A stretch of 64,000 bases of DNA from Primulina eburnea (GCF_022965805.1 NW_027331428.1:115245-179244); one strand, 5' to 3'. Counted from the first letter of the stretch, positions 1 through 11,780 are shown. The notes: generated by a model from the sequence alone, not told the origin. Translations and numbers: made by a program.

Positions 1-231
1 CTTGAAACAGCTCTCCATCCTCTCAAGCCAGTTCTCCGCAACATCCGGAGTCTCGCCGCCCGAAAGAGGTTTCGGCCCCATCTGCAAGAACCTATGCATA
101 CTGAAACTCCGAGGCTCATCTCGTCGGTGTGGACGACGTTCCCGATGCTCTCGACGACGCTCCCGATCGTCGCGGTCTCCCCAGCGTCCCACGCTGCCAT
201 GACTACTAGCATCGTCGTCAAAACCAGACAT
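1..231 (-). CDS. gag: Partial gag of element D (N-terminal 77 codons, continues beyond window)
   Basis: Reading the minus strand from an ATG at 231-229, the frame is open for 77 codons to the window edge. The first half is rich in Asp, Arg and His (runs such as RERRREHRERR), a charged low-complexity leader common in plant Ty3/gypsy Gag. It is followed by RFLQMGPKPLSGGETP and ENWLERMESCF, which resembles the start of the retrotransposon Gag capsid domain (compare RMEPPEFAGSTDP in element C of this window). The start is chosen because it is the first ATG downstream of the LTR and primer site, about 67 bases after the primer site. Gag would form the particle that packages element RNA. The protein is incomplete, so integrity cannot be judged. 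Plus-strand frames over the same bases are shadows. Confidence 0.7.
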   Translation of the reverse strand, partial: MSGFDDDASSHGSVGRWGDRDDRERRREHRERRPHRRDEPRSFSMHRFLQMGPKPLSGGETPDVAENWLERMESCFK

Positions 232-297
232 CTCTACAAAAAGTCACCAGAGATTAGACCCAAAAGAACAGTTCTAAATCCCAAAATCTTAATGCAT

Positions 298-309
298 GCT
301 CTGATACCA
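298..309 (-). other. Primer binding site of element D
   Basis: The minus strand reads TGGTATCAGAGC, complementary to the 3' end of plant initiator methionine tRNA. It lies four bases inside the LTR end (TTTA spacer), as expected for first-strand priming. Confidence 0.9.
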
Positions 310-313
310 TAAA

Positions 314-1656
314 TGTAGTGACCCGTTCCAGAATCACCTACTAATCAGAACTTAAGCATGCAATTAACTTAATAAAACTGAATCAGATAAACAGCGGAAA
401 AACAACATATACAGCCCGATCGAATCAGTAAGTACGAATACTAAAACAACCAAATCAAACTAAATCCCAAGAATAAAATACCAGCAACTACAGGTCAACC
501 CCTGCTAGCTCCCTGTCCTCTCCCTCCTGGACCGTCCAACCTGAGACCTGCCCCATCGAATAGGGTGTCCAAAACAGAGATAAACCGAGGACGTGAGCAT
601 AAAACGCTCAGTACCGAAAGAATGAGTATACAAGACTATGACATGCATGTATGCAAAATGTACTGGATACCAGGGTCTGGGTATAACGAAAAACTGCTCA
701 GGCAAATGACGTCAAGGTATGTAGCACTCTGCGCCGTCGCACCAGGAGGTGGCTCCCATACCATAAACCTGTGGATATACCGGTATCCTGACCACCGTCG
801 GCCAACGGGGTCCAACCATCCACAACAACCGAGGGCTGAGCACCCTCTGAACAGGCTATCTCAAAAGATAAACAGGCCCAACATGATTATGCAAATGCCG
901 CATAATAAACCATGCATCATATGTCAGATAATAATGCAACACATAAACATGCAACACATAGTAAAGCATACTCAACCAGGATATCTCGGATAGTACTTCC
1001 GTACCTCAAACCAGTAGATCCTAGTAATCAGCCCTAGAATCAAGCCTACAATCCAAGTGATACCATATCACTAAACCACATCTAAAAGCCTTAACTAGAC
1101 TAATAGATACTTCCAAATCTCAAGGGAACCTAGAACCATACCTGCGTCCGTAGTCAGCCCACTGATGCCGCTAGCTCCCAACTAGAGCACAGCTCCGCTA
1201 CAAAGCCAGTAGCTCCCTGCTAGTGCCCGAACCTCGGGAAAAGCTAGAAACCCATCAGAAACGACTAAAACGCTCTGGAACTCTCGGAATTGGTAATTGA
1301 AAAGTGAAGCCTCGCGCCTCTATTTATAGACGACGATCGGACGATCCGATCCACTTCGGAAGATCCGATCCTGTGCACTTCGGACGATCCGATCCACTTC
1401 GGACGTTCCGAACTCTGCATGTCTTCCACGTGTCCAGCCACCTGTCTTCGGACGATCCGAACCTCTTCGGACGATCCGAACCCTGACACGGTCTACTGTT
1501 GACAAGACTCGGTCTGACACCGAACCGAACGGTCCATCCGAACCCACTTCGGACGATCCGAACCTCTTCGGACGGTCCGATCCTGGTTCGTTCCTCCCGA
1601 ACTCGCAGAATATAATTAATCCAATAATTACTCAATTTAGGCATCGGGATACTACA
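314..1656 (-). repeat. 5' LTR of element D (1343 bp)
   Basis: On the minus strand the repeat starts TGTAGTATCCCG at 1656 and ends GGTCACTACA at 314, with TG...CA termini and short TGTAGT/ACTACA inverted ends. The primer site follows directly and satellite DNA precedes it. It holds a TATA box with a palindromic motif array upstream. Frames up to 142 codons on the plus strand across 565-993 show no known domain and are taken as chance. Confidence 0.85.
1321..1600 (-). promoter_or_regulatory. Predicted promoter of element D LTR: TATA box plus palindromic array
   Basis: TATAAATA is read on the minus strand at 1328-1321. Upstream of it (1330-1600) are about eight copies of short inverted repeats of the form TTCGGAnnnTCCGAA. 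The layout and even the downstream AGAGGCGCGAGG match the LTR of element B, so transcription probably starts just after the TATA box. Function is inferred from position. Confidence 0.6.
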
Positions 1657-3034
1657 CAACCTAACGACTTCTCTAAAGAACAAATCCGCAATGTTTGAAG
1701 CATCATCGGTTTTATGACAAGCTATAAAATGTGCCATCTTAGAGAATCTATCCACAACAACAAAAATAGAATCCCTACCCTTATTAGTCCTAGGCAAACC
1801 CAAAATAAAGTCCATAGAAATGTCAATCCAAGTTCTTTTTAAGAATAGCACGCAAAAGTGTTCCCAAAGTTCTATTGACAACTTCAGTTTGTCCATCCGT
1901 TTGAGGATGACAAGTAGTAGAAAACAACAATTTTGTGCCAAGTTTAGCCCATAAAGTCTTCCAAAAGTAACTCAAGAATTTAACATCGCGACCAGAAACA
2001 ATAGTCCTAGGCATGCCATGCAACCTAACGACTTCTCTAAAGAACAAATCCGCAATGTTTGAAGCATCATCGGTTTTATGACAAGCTATAAAATGTGCCA
2101 TCTTAGAGAATCTATCCACAACAACAAAAATAGAATCCCTCCCCTTCTTAGTCCTAGGCAACCCCAAAATAAAGTCATAGAAATGTCAATCCAAGTTCTT
2201 TTTAAGAATAGCACGCAAAAGTGTTCCCAAAGTTCTATTGACAACTTCAGTTTGTCCATCCGTTTGAGGATGACAAGTAGTAGAAAACAACAATTTTGTG
2301 CCAAGTTTAGCCCATAAAGTCTTCCAAAAGTAACTCAAGAATTTAACATCGCGACCAGAAACAATAGTCCTAGGCATGCCATGCAACCTAACGACTTCTC
2401 TAAAGAACAAATCCGCAATGTTTGAAGCATCATCGGTTTTATGACAAGCTATAAAATGTGCCATCTTAGAGAATCTATCCACAACAACAAAAATAGAATC
2501 CCTCCCCTTCTTAGTCCTAGGCAACCCCAAAATAAAGTCCATAGAAATGTCAATCCAAGTTCTTTTTAAGAATAGCACGCAAAAGTGTTCCCAAAGTTCT
2601 ATTGACAACTTCAGTTTGTCCATCCGTTTGAGGATGACAAGTAGTAGAAAACAACAATTTTGTGCCAAGTTTAGCCCATAAAGTCTTCCAAAAGTAACTC
2701 AAGAATTTAACATCGCGACCAGAAACAATAGTCCTAGGCATGCCATGCAACCTAACGACTTCTCTAAAGAACAAATCCGCCATGTTTGAAGCATCATCGG
2801 TTTTATGACAAGCTATAAAATGTGCCATCTTAGAGAATCTATCCACAACAACAAAAATAGAATCCCTCCCTTATTAGTCCTAGGCAACCCCAAAATAAAG
2901 TCCATAGAAATGTCAATCCAAGTTCTTTTTAAGAATAGCACGCAAAAGTGTTCCGAAAGTTCTATTGACAACTTCAGTTTGTCCATCCGTTTGAGGATGA
3001 CAAGTAGTAGAAAACAACAATTTTGTGCCAAGGT

Positions 3035-3385
3035 TTAGCCCATAAAGTACTTCCAAAAGTAACTCAAGAATTTAACATCGCGACCAGAACTAATAGTCCT
3101 AGGCATGCCATGCAACCTAACGACTTCTCTAAAGAACAAATCCGCAATGTTTGAAGCATCATCGGTTTTATGACAAGCTATAAAATATGCCATCTTAGAG
3201 AATCTATCCACAACAACAAAAATAGAATCCCTCGCCTTCTTAGTCCTAGGCAACCACGAAATAAAGTCCATAGAAATGTCAATCAAATTCTTTTTAAGAA
3301 TAGCACGCAAAAGTGTTCCCAAAGTTCTATTGACAACTTCAGTTTGTCCATCCGTTTGATGATGACAAGTAGTAGAAAACAACAA
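3035..3385 (-). other. Satellite segment with in-frame monomer joint
   Basis: Here one base is missing at the joint (near 3283), so KKNL of one unit runs in frame into IDISMDF of the next. The segment also carries the variant [13 protein letters not shown], which recurs 5100 bases further on at 8135-8497. The frame is an accident of monomer length, with no initiation context or intact active site. Confidence 0.6.
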
Positions 3386-6300
3386 TTTTGTGCCAAGTAT
3401 TAGCCCATAAAGTATTCCAAAAGTAACTCAAGAATTTAACATCGCGACCAGAAACAATAGTCCTAGGCATGCCATGTAACCTAACGACTTCTCTAAAGAA
3501 CAAATCCGCAATGTTTGAAGCATCATCGGTTTTATGACAAGCTATAAAATGTGCCATCTTAGAGAATCTATCCACAACAACAAAAATAGAATCCCTCCCC
3601 TTCTTAGTCCTATGCAACCCCAAAATAAAGTCCATAGAAATGTCAATCCAAGTTCTTTTTAAGAATAGCACGCAAAAGTGTTCCCAAAGTTCTATTGACA
3701 ACTTCAGTTTGTCCATCCGTTTGAGGATGACAAGTAGTAGAAAAACAACAATTTAGTGCCAAGTTTAGCCCATAAAGTATTCCAAAAGTAACTCAAGAAT
3801 TTAACATCGCGACCAGAAACAATTAGTCCTAGGCATGCCATGCAACCTAACGACTTTCTAAAGAACAAATCCGCCATGTTTGAAGCATCATCGGTTTTAT
3901 GACAAGCTATAAAATGTGCCATCTTAGAGAATCTATCCACAACAACAAAAATAGAATCCCTCCCCTTCTTAGTCCTAGGCAACCCCAAAATAAAGTCCAT
4001 AGAAATGTCAATCCAAGTTCTTTTTAAGAATAGCACGCAAAAGTGTTCCCAAAGTTCTATTGACAACTTCAGTTTGTCCATCCGTTTGAGGATGACAAGT
4101 AGTAGAAAACAACAATTTTGTGCAAGGTTTAGCCCATAAAGTCTTCCAAAAGTAACTCAAGAATTTAACATCGCGACCAGAAACAATAGTCCTAGGCATG
4201 CCATGCAACCTAACGACTTCTCTAAAGAACAAATCCGCAATGTTTGAAGCATCATCGGTTTTATGACAAGCTATAAAATGTGCCATCTTAGAGAATCTAT
4301 CCACAACCACAAAAATAGAATCCCTCCCCTTCTTAGTCCTAGGCAACCCCAAAATAAAGTCCATAGAAATGTCAATCCAAGTTCTTTTTAAGAATAGCAC
4401 GCAAAAGTGTTCCCAAAGTTCTATTGACAACTTCAGTTTGTCCATCCGTTTGAGGATGACAAGTAGTAGAAACCAACAATTTTGTGCCAAGTTTAGCCCA
4501 TAAAGTATTCCAAAAGTAACTCAAGAATTTAACATCGCGACCAGAAGTATTAGTCCTAGGCATGCCATGCAACCTAACGACTTCTCTAAAGAACAAATCC
4601 GCAATGTTTGAAGCATCATCGGTTTTATGACAAGTTATAAATGTGCCATCTTAGAGAATCTATCCACAACAACAAAAATAGAATCCCTACCCTTATTAGT
4701 CCTAGGCAACCCCATAATAAAGTCCATAGAAATGTCAATCCAAGTTTTTTTTAAGAATAGCACGCAAAAGTGTTCCAAAGTACTATTGACAACTTCAGTT
4801 TGTCCATCCGTTTGAGGATGACAAGTAGTAGAAAACAACAATTTTGTGCCAGGTTTAGCCCATAAAGTCTTCCAAAAGTAACTCAAGAATTTAACATCGC
4901 GAACAGAAACAATAGTCATAGGCATGCCATGCAACCTAACGACTTCTCTAAAGAACAAATCCGCAATGTTTGAATGCATCATCGGTTTTATGACAAGCTA
5001 TAAAATGTGCCATCTTAGAGAATCTATCCACAACAACAAAAATAGAATCCCTCACCCTTCTTAGTCCTAGGCAACCCCAAAATAAAGTCCATAGAAATGT
5101 CAATCCAAGTTCTTTTTAAGAATAGCACGCAAAAGTGTTCCCAAAGTTCTATTGACAACTTCAGTTTGTCCATCCGTTTGAGGATGACAAGTAGTAGAAA
5201 AAAACAATTTTGTGCCAAGTTTAGCCCATAAAGTCTTCCAAAAGTAACTCAAGAATTTAACATCGCGACCAGAAACAATAGTCCTAGGCATGCCATGCAA
5301 CCAAACGACTTCTCTAAAGAACAAATCCGCAATGTTTGAAGCATCATCGGTTTTATGACAAGCTATAAAATGTGCCATCTTAGAGAATCTATCCACAACA
5401 ACAAAAATAGAATCCCTACCCTTCTTAGTCCTAGGCAACCCCAAAATAAAGTCCATAGAAATGTCAATCCAAGTTCTTTTTAAGAATAGCACGCAAAAGT
5501 GTTCCCAAAGTTCTATTGACAACTTCAGTTTGTCCATCCGTTTGAGGATGACAAGTAGTAGAAAACAACAATTTTGTGTCAAGTTTAGCCCATAAAGTCT
5601 TCCAAAAGTAACTCAAGAATTTAACATCGCGACCAGAAACAATAGTCCTAGGCATGCCATGCAACCTAACGACTTCTCTAAAGAACAAATCCGCAATGTT
5701 TGAAGCATCATCGGTTTTATGACAAGCTATAAAATGTGCCATCTTAGAGAATCTATCCACAACAACAAAAATAGAATCCCTCCCCTTCTTAGTCCTAGGC
5801 AACCCCAAAATAAAGTCCATAGAAATGTCAATCCAAGTTCTTTTTAAGAATAGCACGCAAAAGTGTTCCCAAAGTTCTATTGACAACTTCAGTTTGTCCA
5901 TCCGTTTGAGGATGACAAGTAGTAGAAAACAACAATTTTGTGCCAAGTTTAGCCCATAAAGTATTCCAAAAGTAACTCAAGAATTTAACATCGCGACCAG
6001 AAACAATAGTCCTAGGCATGCCATGCAACCTAACGACTTCTCTAAAGAACAAATCCGCAATGTTTGAAGCATCATCGGTTTTATGACAAGCTATAAAATG
6101 TGCCATCTTAGAGAATCTATCCACAACAACAAAAATAGAATCCCTCCCCTTCTTAGTCCTAGGCAACCTCAAAATAAAGTCCATAGAAATGTCAATCCAA
6201 GTTCTTTTTAAGAATAGCACGCAAAAGTGTTCCCAAAGTTCTATTGACAACTTCAGTTTGTCCATCCGTTTGAGGATGACAAGTAGTAGAAAACAACAAT

Positions 6301-9300
6301 TTTGTGCCAAGTTTAGCCCATAAAGTCTTCCAAAAGTAACTCAAGAATTTAACATCGCGACCAGAAACAATAGTCCTAGGCATGCCATGCAACCTAACGA
6401 CTTCTCTAAAGAACAAATCCGCAATGTTTGAAGCATCATCGGTTTTATGACAAGCTATAAAATGTGCCATCTTAGAGAATCTATCCACAACAACAAAAAT
6501 AGAATCCATCCCCTTCTTAGTCCTAGGCAACCCCAAAATAAAGTCCATAGAAATGTCAATCCAAGTTCTTTTTAAGAATAGCACGCAAAAGTGTTCCCAA
6601 AGTTCTATTGACAACTTCAGTTTGTCCATCCGTTTGAGGATGACAAGTAGTAGAAAAACAACAATTTTGTGCCAAGTTTAGCCCATAAAGTATTCCAAAA
6701 GTAACTCAAGAATTTAACATCGCGACCAGAAACAATTAGTCCTAGGCATGCCATGCAACCTAACGACTTCTCTAAAGAACAAATCCGCAATGTTTGAAGC
6801 ATCATCGGTTTTATGACAAGCTATAAAATGTGCCATCTTAGAGAATCTATCCACAACAACAAAAATAGAATCCCTACCCTTATTAGTCCTAGGCAAACCC
6901 AAAATAAAGTCCATAGAAATGTCAATCCAAGTTCTTTTTAAGAATAGCACGCAAAAGTGTTCCCAAAGTTCTATTGACAACTTCAGTTTGTCCATCCGTT
7001 TGAGGATGACAAGTAGTAGAAAACAACAATTTTGTGCCAAGTTTAGCCCATAAAGTCTTCCAAAAGTAACTCAAGAATTTAACATCGCGACCAGAAACAA
7101 TAGTCCTAGGCATGCCATGCAACCTAACGACTTCTCTAAAGAACAAATCCGCAATGTTTGAAGCATCATCGGTTTTATGACAAGCTATAAAATGTGCCAT
7201 CTTAGAGAATCTATCCACAACAACAAAAATAGAATCCCTCCCCTTCTTAGTCCTAGGCAACCACAAAATAAAGTCCATAGAAATGTCAATCCAAGTTCTT
7301 TTTAAGAATAGCACGCAAAAGTGTTCCCAAAGTTCTATTGACAACTTCAGTTTGTCCATCCGTTTGAGGATGACAAGTAGTAGAAAACAACAATTTTGTG
7401 CCAAGTTTAGCCCATAAAGTATTCCAAAAGTAACTCAAGAATTTAACATCGCGACCAGAAACATTAGTCCTAGGCATGCCATGCAACCTAACGACTTCTC
7501 TAAAGAACAAATCCGCAATGTTTGAAGCATCATCGGTTTTATGACAAGCTATAAATGTGCCATCTTAGAGAATCTATCCACAACAACAAAAATAGAATCC
7601 CTACCCTTCTTAGTCCTAGGCAACCCCAAAATAAAGTCCATAGAAATGTCAATCCAAGTTCTTTTTAAGAATAGCACGCAAAAGTGTTCCCAAAGTTCTA
7701 TTGACAACTTCAGTTTGTCCATCCGTTTGAGGATGACAAGTAGTAGAAACCAACAATATTTGTGCCAAGTTTAGCCCATAAAGTCTTCCAAAAGTAACTC
7801 AAGAATTTAACATCGCGACCAGAAACAATAGTCCTAGGCATGCCATGCAACCTAACGACTTCTCTAAAGAACAAATCCGCCATGTTTGAAGCATCATCGG
7901 TTTTATGACAAGCTATAAAATGTGCCATCTTAGAGAATCTATCCACAACAACAAAAATAGAATCCCTACCCTTATTAGTCCTAGGCAACCCCAAAATAAA
8001 GTCCATAGAAATTTCAATCCAAGTTCTTTTTAAGAATAGCACGCAAAAGTGTTCCCAAAGTTCTATTGACAACTTCAGTTTGTCCATCCGTTTGAGGATG
8101 ACAAGTAGTAGAAAACAACAATTTTGTGCCAGGTTTAGCCCATAAAGTACTTCCAAAAGTAACTCAAGAATTTAACATCGCGACCAGAAACAATAGTCTT
8201 AGGCATGCCATGCAACCTAACGACTTCTCTAAAGAACAAATCCGCAATGTTTGAAGCATCATCGGTTTTATGACAAGCTATAAAATATGCCATCTTAGAG
8301 AATCTATCCACAACAACAAAAATAGAATCCCTCGCCTTCTTAGTCCTAGGCAACCACGAAATAAAGTCCATAGAAATGTCAATCAAAGTTCTTTTTAAGA
8401 ATAGCACGCAAAAGTGTTCCCAAAGTTCTATTGACAACTTCAGTTTGTCCATCCGTTTGATGATGACAAGTAGTAGAAAACAACAATTTTGTGCCAAGTA
8501 TTAGCCCATAAAGTATTCCAAAAGTAACTCAAGAATTTAACATCGCGACCAGAAACAATAGTCCTAGGCATGCCATGCAACCTAACGACTTCTCTAAAGA
8601 ACAAATCCGCAATGTTTGAAGCATCATCGGTTTTATGACAAGCTATAAAATGTGCCATCTTAGAGAATCTATCCACAACAACAAAAATAGAATCCCTACC
8701 CTTCTTAGTCCTAGGCAACCCCAAAATAAAGTCCATAGAAATGTCAATCCAAGTTCTTTTTAAGAATAGCACGCAAAAGTGTTCCCAAAGTTCTATTGAC
8801 AACTTCAGTTTGTCCATCCGTTTGAGGATGACAAGTAGTAGAAAACAACAATTTTGTGCCAAGTTTAGCCCATAAAGTATTCCAAAAGTAACTCAAGAAT
8901 TTAACATCGCGACCAGAAACATTAGTCCTTAGGCATGCCATGCAACCTAACGACTTCTCTAAAGAACAAATCCGCCATGTTTGAAGCATCATCGGTTTTA
9001 TGACAAGCTATAAAATGTGCCATCTAGAGAATCTATCCACAACAACAAAAATAGAATCCCTCCCCTTCTTAGTCCTAGGCAACCCCAAAATAAAGTCCAT
9101 AGAAATGTCAATCCAAGTTCTTTTTAAGAATAGCACGCAAAAGTGTTCCCAAAGTTCTATTGACAACTTCAGTTTGTCCATCCGTTTGAGGATGACAAGT
9201 AGTAGAAAACAACAATTTTGTGCCAGGTTTAGCCCATAAAGTCTTCCAAAACTAACTCAAGAATTTAACATCGCGACCAGAAACAATAGTCCTAGGCATG

Positions 9301-10515
9301 CCATGCAACCTAATGACTTCTCTAAAGAACAAATCCGCAATGTTTGAAGCATCATCGGTTTTATGACAAGCTATAAAATGTGCCATCTTAGAGAATCTAT
9401 CCACAACAACAAAAATAGAATCCCTACCCTTATTAGTCCTAGGCAACCCCAAAATAAAGTCCATAGAAATGTCAATCCAAGTTCTTTTTAAGAATAGCAC
9501 GCAAAAGTGTTCCCAAAGTTCTATTGACAACTTCAGTTTGTCCATCCGTTTGAGGATGACAAGTAGTAGAAAACAACAATTTTGTGCCAGGTTTAGCCCA
9601 TAAAGTCTTCCAAAAGTAACTCAAGAATTTAACATCGCGACCAGAAACAATAGTCCTAGGCATGCCATGCAACCTAACGACTTCTCTAAAGAACAAATCC
9701 GCAATGTTTGAAGCATCATCGGTTTTATGACAAGCTATAAAATGTGTCATCTTAGAGAATCTATCCACAACAACAAAAATAGAATCCCTCGCCTTCTTAG
9801 TCCTAGGCAACCCCAAAATAAAATCCATAGAAATCTCAATCCAAGTTCTTTTTAAGAATAGGACGCAAAATTGTTCCCAAAGTTCTATTGACAACTTCAG
9901 TTTGTCCATCCGTTTGAGGATGACAAGTAGTAGAAACCAACAATTTTGTGCCAAGTTTAGCCCATAAAGTCTTCCAAAATTAACACAAGAATTTAACATC
10001 GCGACCAGAAACAATAGTCCTAGGCATGCCATGCAACCTAACGACTTCTCTAAAGAACAAATCCGCAATGTTTGAGGCATCATGGGTTTTATGACAAGCT
10101 ATAAAATGTGCCATCTTAGAGAATCTATCCACAACAACAAAAATAGAATCCCTACCCTTCTTAGTCCTAGGCAACCCCAAAATAAAGTCCATAGAAATGT
10201 CAATCCAAGTTCTTTTTAAGAATAACACGCAAAAGTGTTCCCAAAGTTCTATTGACAACTTCAGTTTGTCCATCCGTTTGAGGATGACAAGTAGTAGAAA
10301 AACAACAATTTTGTGCCAAGTTTAGCCCATAAAGTATTCCAAAAGTAACTCAAGAATTTAACATCGCGACCAGAAACATTAGTCCTAGGCATGCCATGCA
10401 ACCTAACGACTTCTCTAAAGAACAAATCCGCAATATTTGAAGCATTATCGGTTTTATGACAAGCTATAAATGTGCCATCTTAGAGAATCTATCCACAACA
10501 ACAAAAATAGAATCC

Positions 10516-10520
10516 CTACC
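10516..10520. repeat. Target site duplication of A1, left copy (CTACC)
   Basis: CTACC directly precedes the LTR and is repeated after the 3' LTR at 17824-17828. Removing A1 and one copy restores an ordinary satellite monomer. Confidence 0.95.
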
Positions 10521-10649
10521 TGTAATGCCCGAGATTTAATTATTAAAATCAGACGTTGATTAATTGTCACGATTGAACTCAAATGAACCGATATGACAAG
10601 GTTGGGCGTCGTTGCAATTGTTAGCCAAGTTTTTTTGGACAGAGACCTC

Positions 10650-10889
10650 GGCGCTCGAGCGGTAGAAAAGCACCGCCCGAGCGCCAATGCATCGCAAATT
10701 ATTGTTCGGACAGAAGGTTCGGCGCCCGGGCGGTAGATTTTGACTGCCCGAGCGCCAAGGTGCCTTCGGGAAATTCTTATACCGAGAGTGCCGCGCTCGA
10801 GCGGTACTTTCTTACCGCTCGAGCGCCGACCCAATTTCGAGGAAAGAAGCCACGTTTCAAAACCATGCAAGTTGATATATATATATAAA
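10650..10889 (+). promoter_or_regulatory. Predicted A LTR promoter: three GC-rich hairpins and TATA box
   Basis: Inverted repeats lie at 10650-10685, 10721-10756 and 10793-10826. Each has arms of about 14 bases built on CTCGAG or CCCGGG cores (for example GCGCTCGAGCGGTA pairing across a 6-base loop in the third, perfectly). A TATATAAA box follows at 10882-10889. The layout suggests an upstream element array ahead of the transcription start, but this is inference from position. Confidence 0.6.
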
Positions 10890-11369
10890 CGTTGGTTTCC
10901 TTCAGACGCTAGCAGCAAGAGCCGAGGGTTTACTCCCAGATATCCTTACGCCTTTTTGCTTAGAGATTTGAGAATTGCGAACGATCCGTCCGTCTTATTT
11001 TAAATCCGACTTCAGTACTGTGTTCCTATCAACACAGGCTACAACTGGAAATTGGGAATGGACCGAGACAGAGTCGGGACTTCTTCTTCTTCTGAGCGAG
11101 AAGATAAAGGTATAAGTCAATGTGGTATTGGGAGATGGACTTGAGTTGGTTTAGACTTGGGTTTCCCTAAATCACATACTTTACTTTATTGCATTGATAT
11201 TTGCATTGATTGATTGATATAATTGTTTTCTTGAGTTATAGATTACATGTATTCGAAGAGTAATCTTATGACAGAAGTGCCGTTAGTGGTGGGATCAGCA
11301 CGGGCACATTGCACGATGTCATAAGATGGTGTATTGGCGGATGTGCCAAAGACTGTCACTAGATGTTGG

Positions 11370-11780
11370 ATTATCGATGTGGATAGATTGATAGCTTCTT
11401 CTATTACTGTTGGTTGATATTATATCGATGTGGATAGACGTATAGCTTCTTCTATTACTGTTAATTGATAGTATATCGATGTGGATAGATTCATCGTTCC
11501 TTCTATTACTGTTAATCGATGTTATATCGATGTGGATAGAATCGGACTTTGTTCTATTACTGGTAATCTATATCATATCAATGTGGATAGAATCAGGGCT
11601 TGCTCTATTACTGGTAATCGATAATATATCAATGTGGATAGAATCAGGGCTTCGTCTATTACTGTTAATCGATACTATATCGGTGTGGATAGAACTGGAG
11701 TCTTTTCTATTACTGTTAATCGATACTATATCGACGTGGATAGAACTGGAGTCTTTTCTATTACTGTTAGTCGATATATA
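11370..11780 (+). repeat. 51-bp minisatellite inside A1 5' LTR (8 units)
   Basis: The core GTGGATAGA recurs every 51 bases exactly (ggatag at 11381, 11432, 11483, 11534, 11585, 11636, 11687, 11738). Units carry TCTATTACTG and a near-palindromic ATCGATA segment. The period is a multiple of three, so long but meaningless frames stay open on both strands. Confidence 0.95.

Larger units (their letters stand above)
1..1656 (-). mobile_element. Element D: 5' end of a minus-strand Ty3/gypsy LTR retrotransposon, cut by window edge
   Basis: On the minus strand the order is LTR (1656 down to 314), a primer site complementary to initiator Met-tRNA (309-298), a short leader, and a gag start at 231 that stays open to base 1. 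This is the normal left end of an LTR retrotransposon. The rest of gag, pol and the other LTR lie outside the window. The LTR abuts the satellite at 1657, so the element inserted into the satellite array. No target duplication can be checked because the far end is missing. Confidence 0.85.
1657..10520 (-). repeat. Satellite array 1: ~364-bp tandem repeat derived from a Ty3/gypsy integrase core
   Basis: A landmark in the repeat (CATAGAAAT) recurs 24 times from 1813 to 10190, with steps of 363-366 bases and a mean near 364.2. All units are head to tail. Translated on the minus strand, each unit reads through an integrase core: [16 protein letters not shown], then [55 protein letters not shown] and a terminal LRAILKKNL. 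It then runs straight into the next DISMDF. Because 364 is not a multiple of three, the frame breaks at most monomer joints and the longest usual frame is 160 codons. The second catalytic Asp is replaced (SGRD for SDRD). This is satellite DNA made from a gene fragment, not a gene family. The integrase differs clearly from those of elements B and C and looks closest to CRM-type chromoviruses (moderate confidence, from memory of family motifs). Confidence 0.95.

Noticed and set aside
565..993. 142-codon plus-strand frame as a gene
   Set aside because: It lies wholly inside the D LTR, antisense to the element, with no recognisable domain.
1324..1941. 205-codon minus-strand frame joining integrase sequence to a D LTR tail
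   Set aside because: It crosses the satellite-LTR boundary at 1656/1657, so it is a chance fusion made by the insertion.
2078..2317. Repeated plus-strand frames starting MTSYK across the arrays
   Set aside because: They are the opposite strand of the integrase-derived repeat, with no domain of their own.
1657..10520. Many 140-160 codon integrase-like frames as a tandem gene family
   Set aside because: Frames break at nearly every monomer joint, the second catalytic Asp is missing throughout, and there are no promoters or flanking domains; they are satellite monomers.
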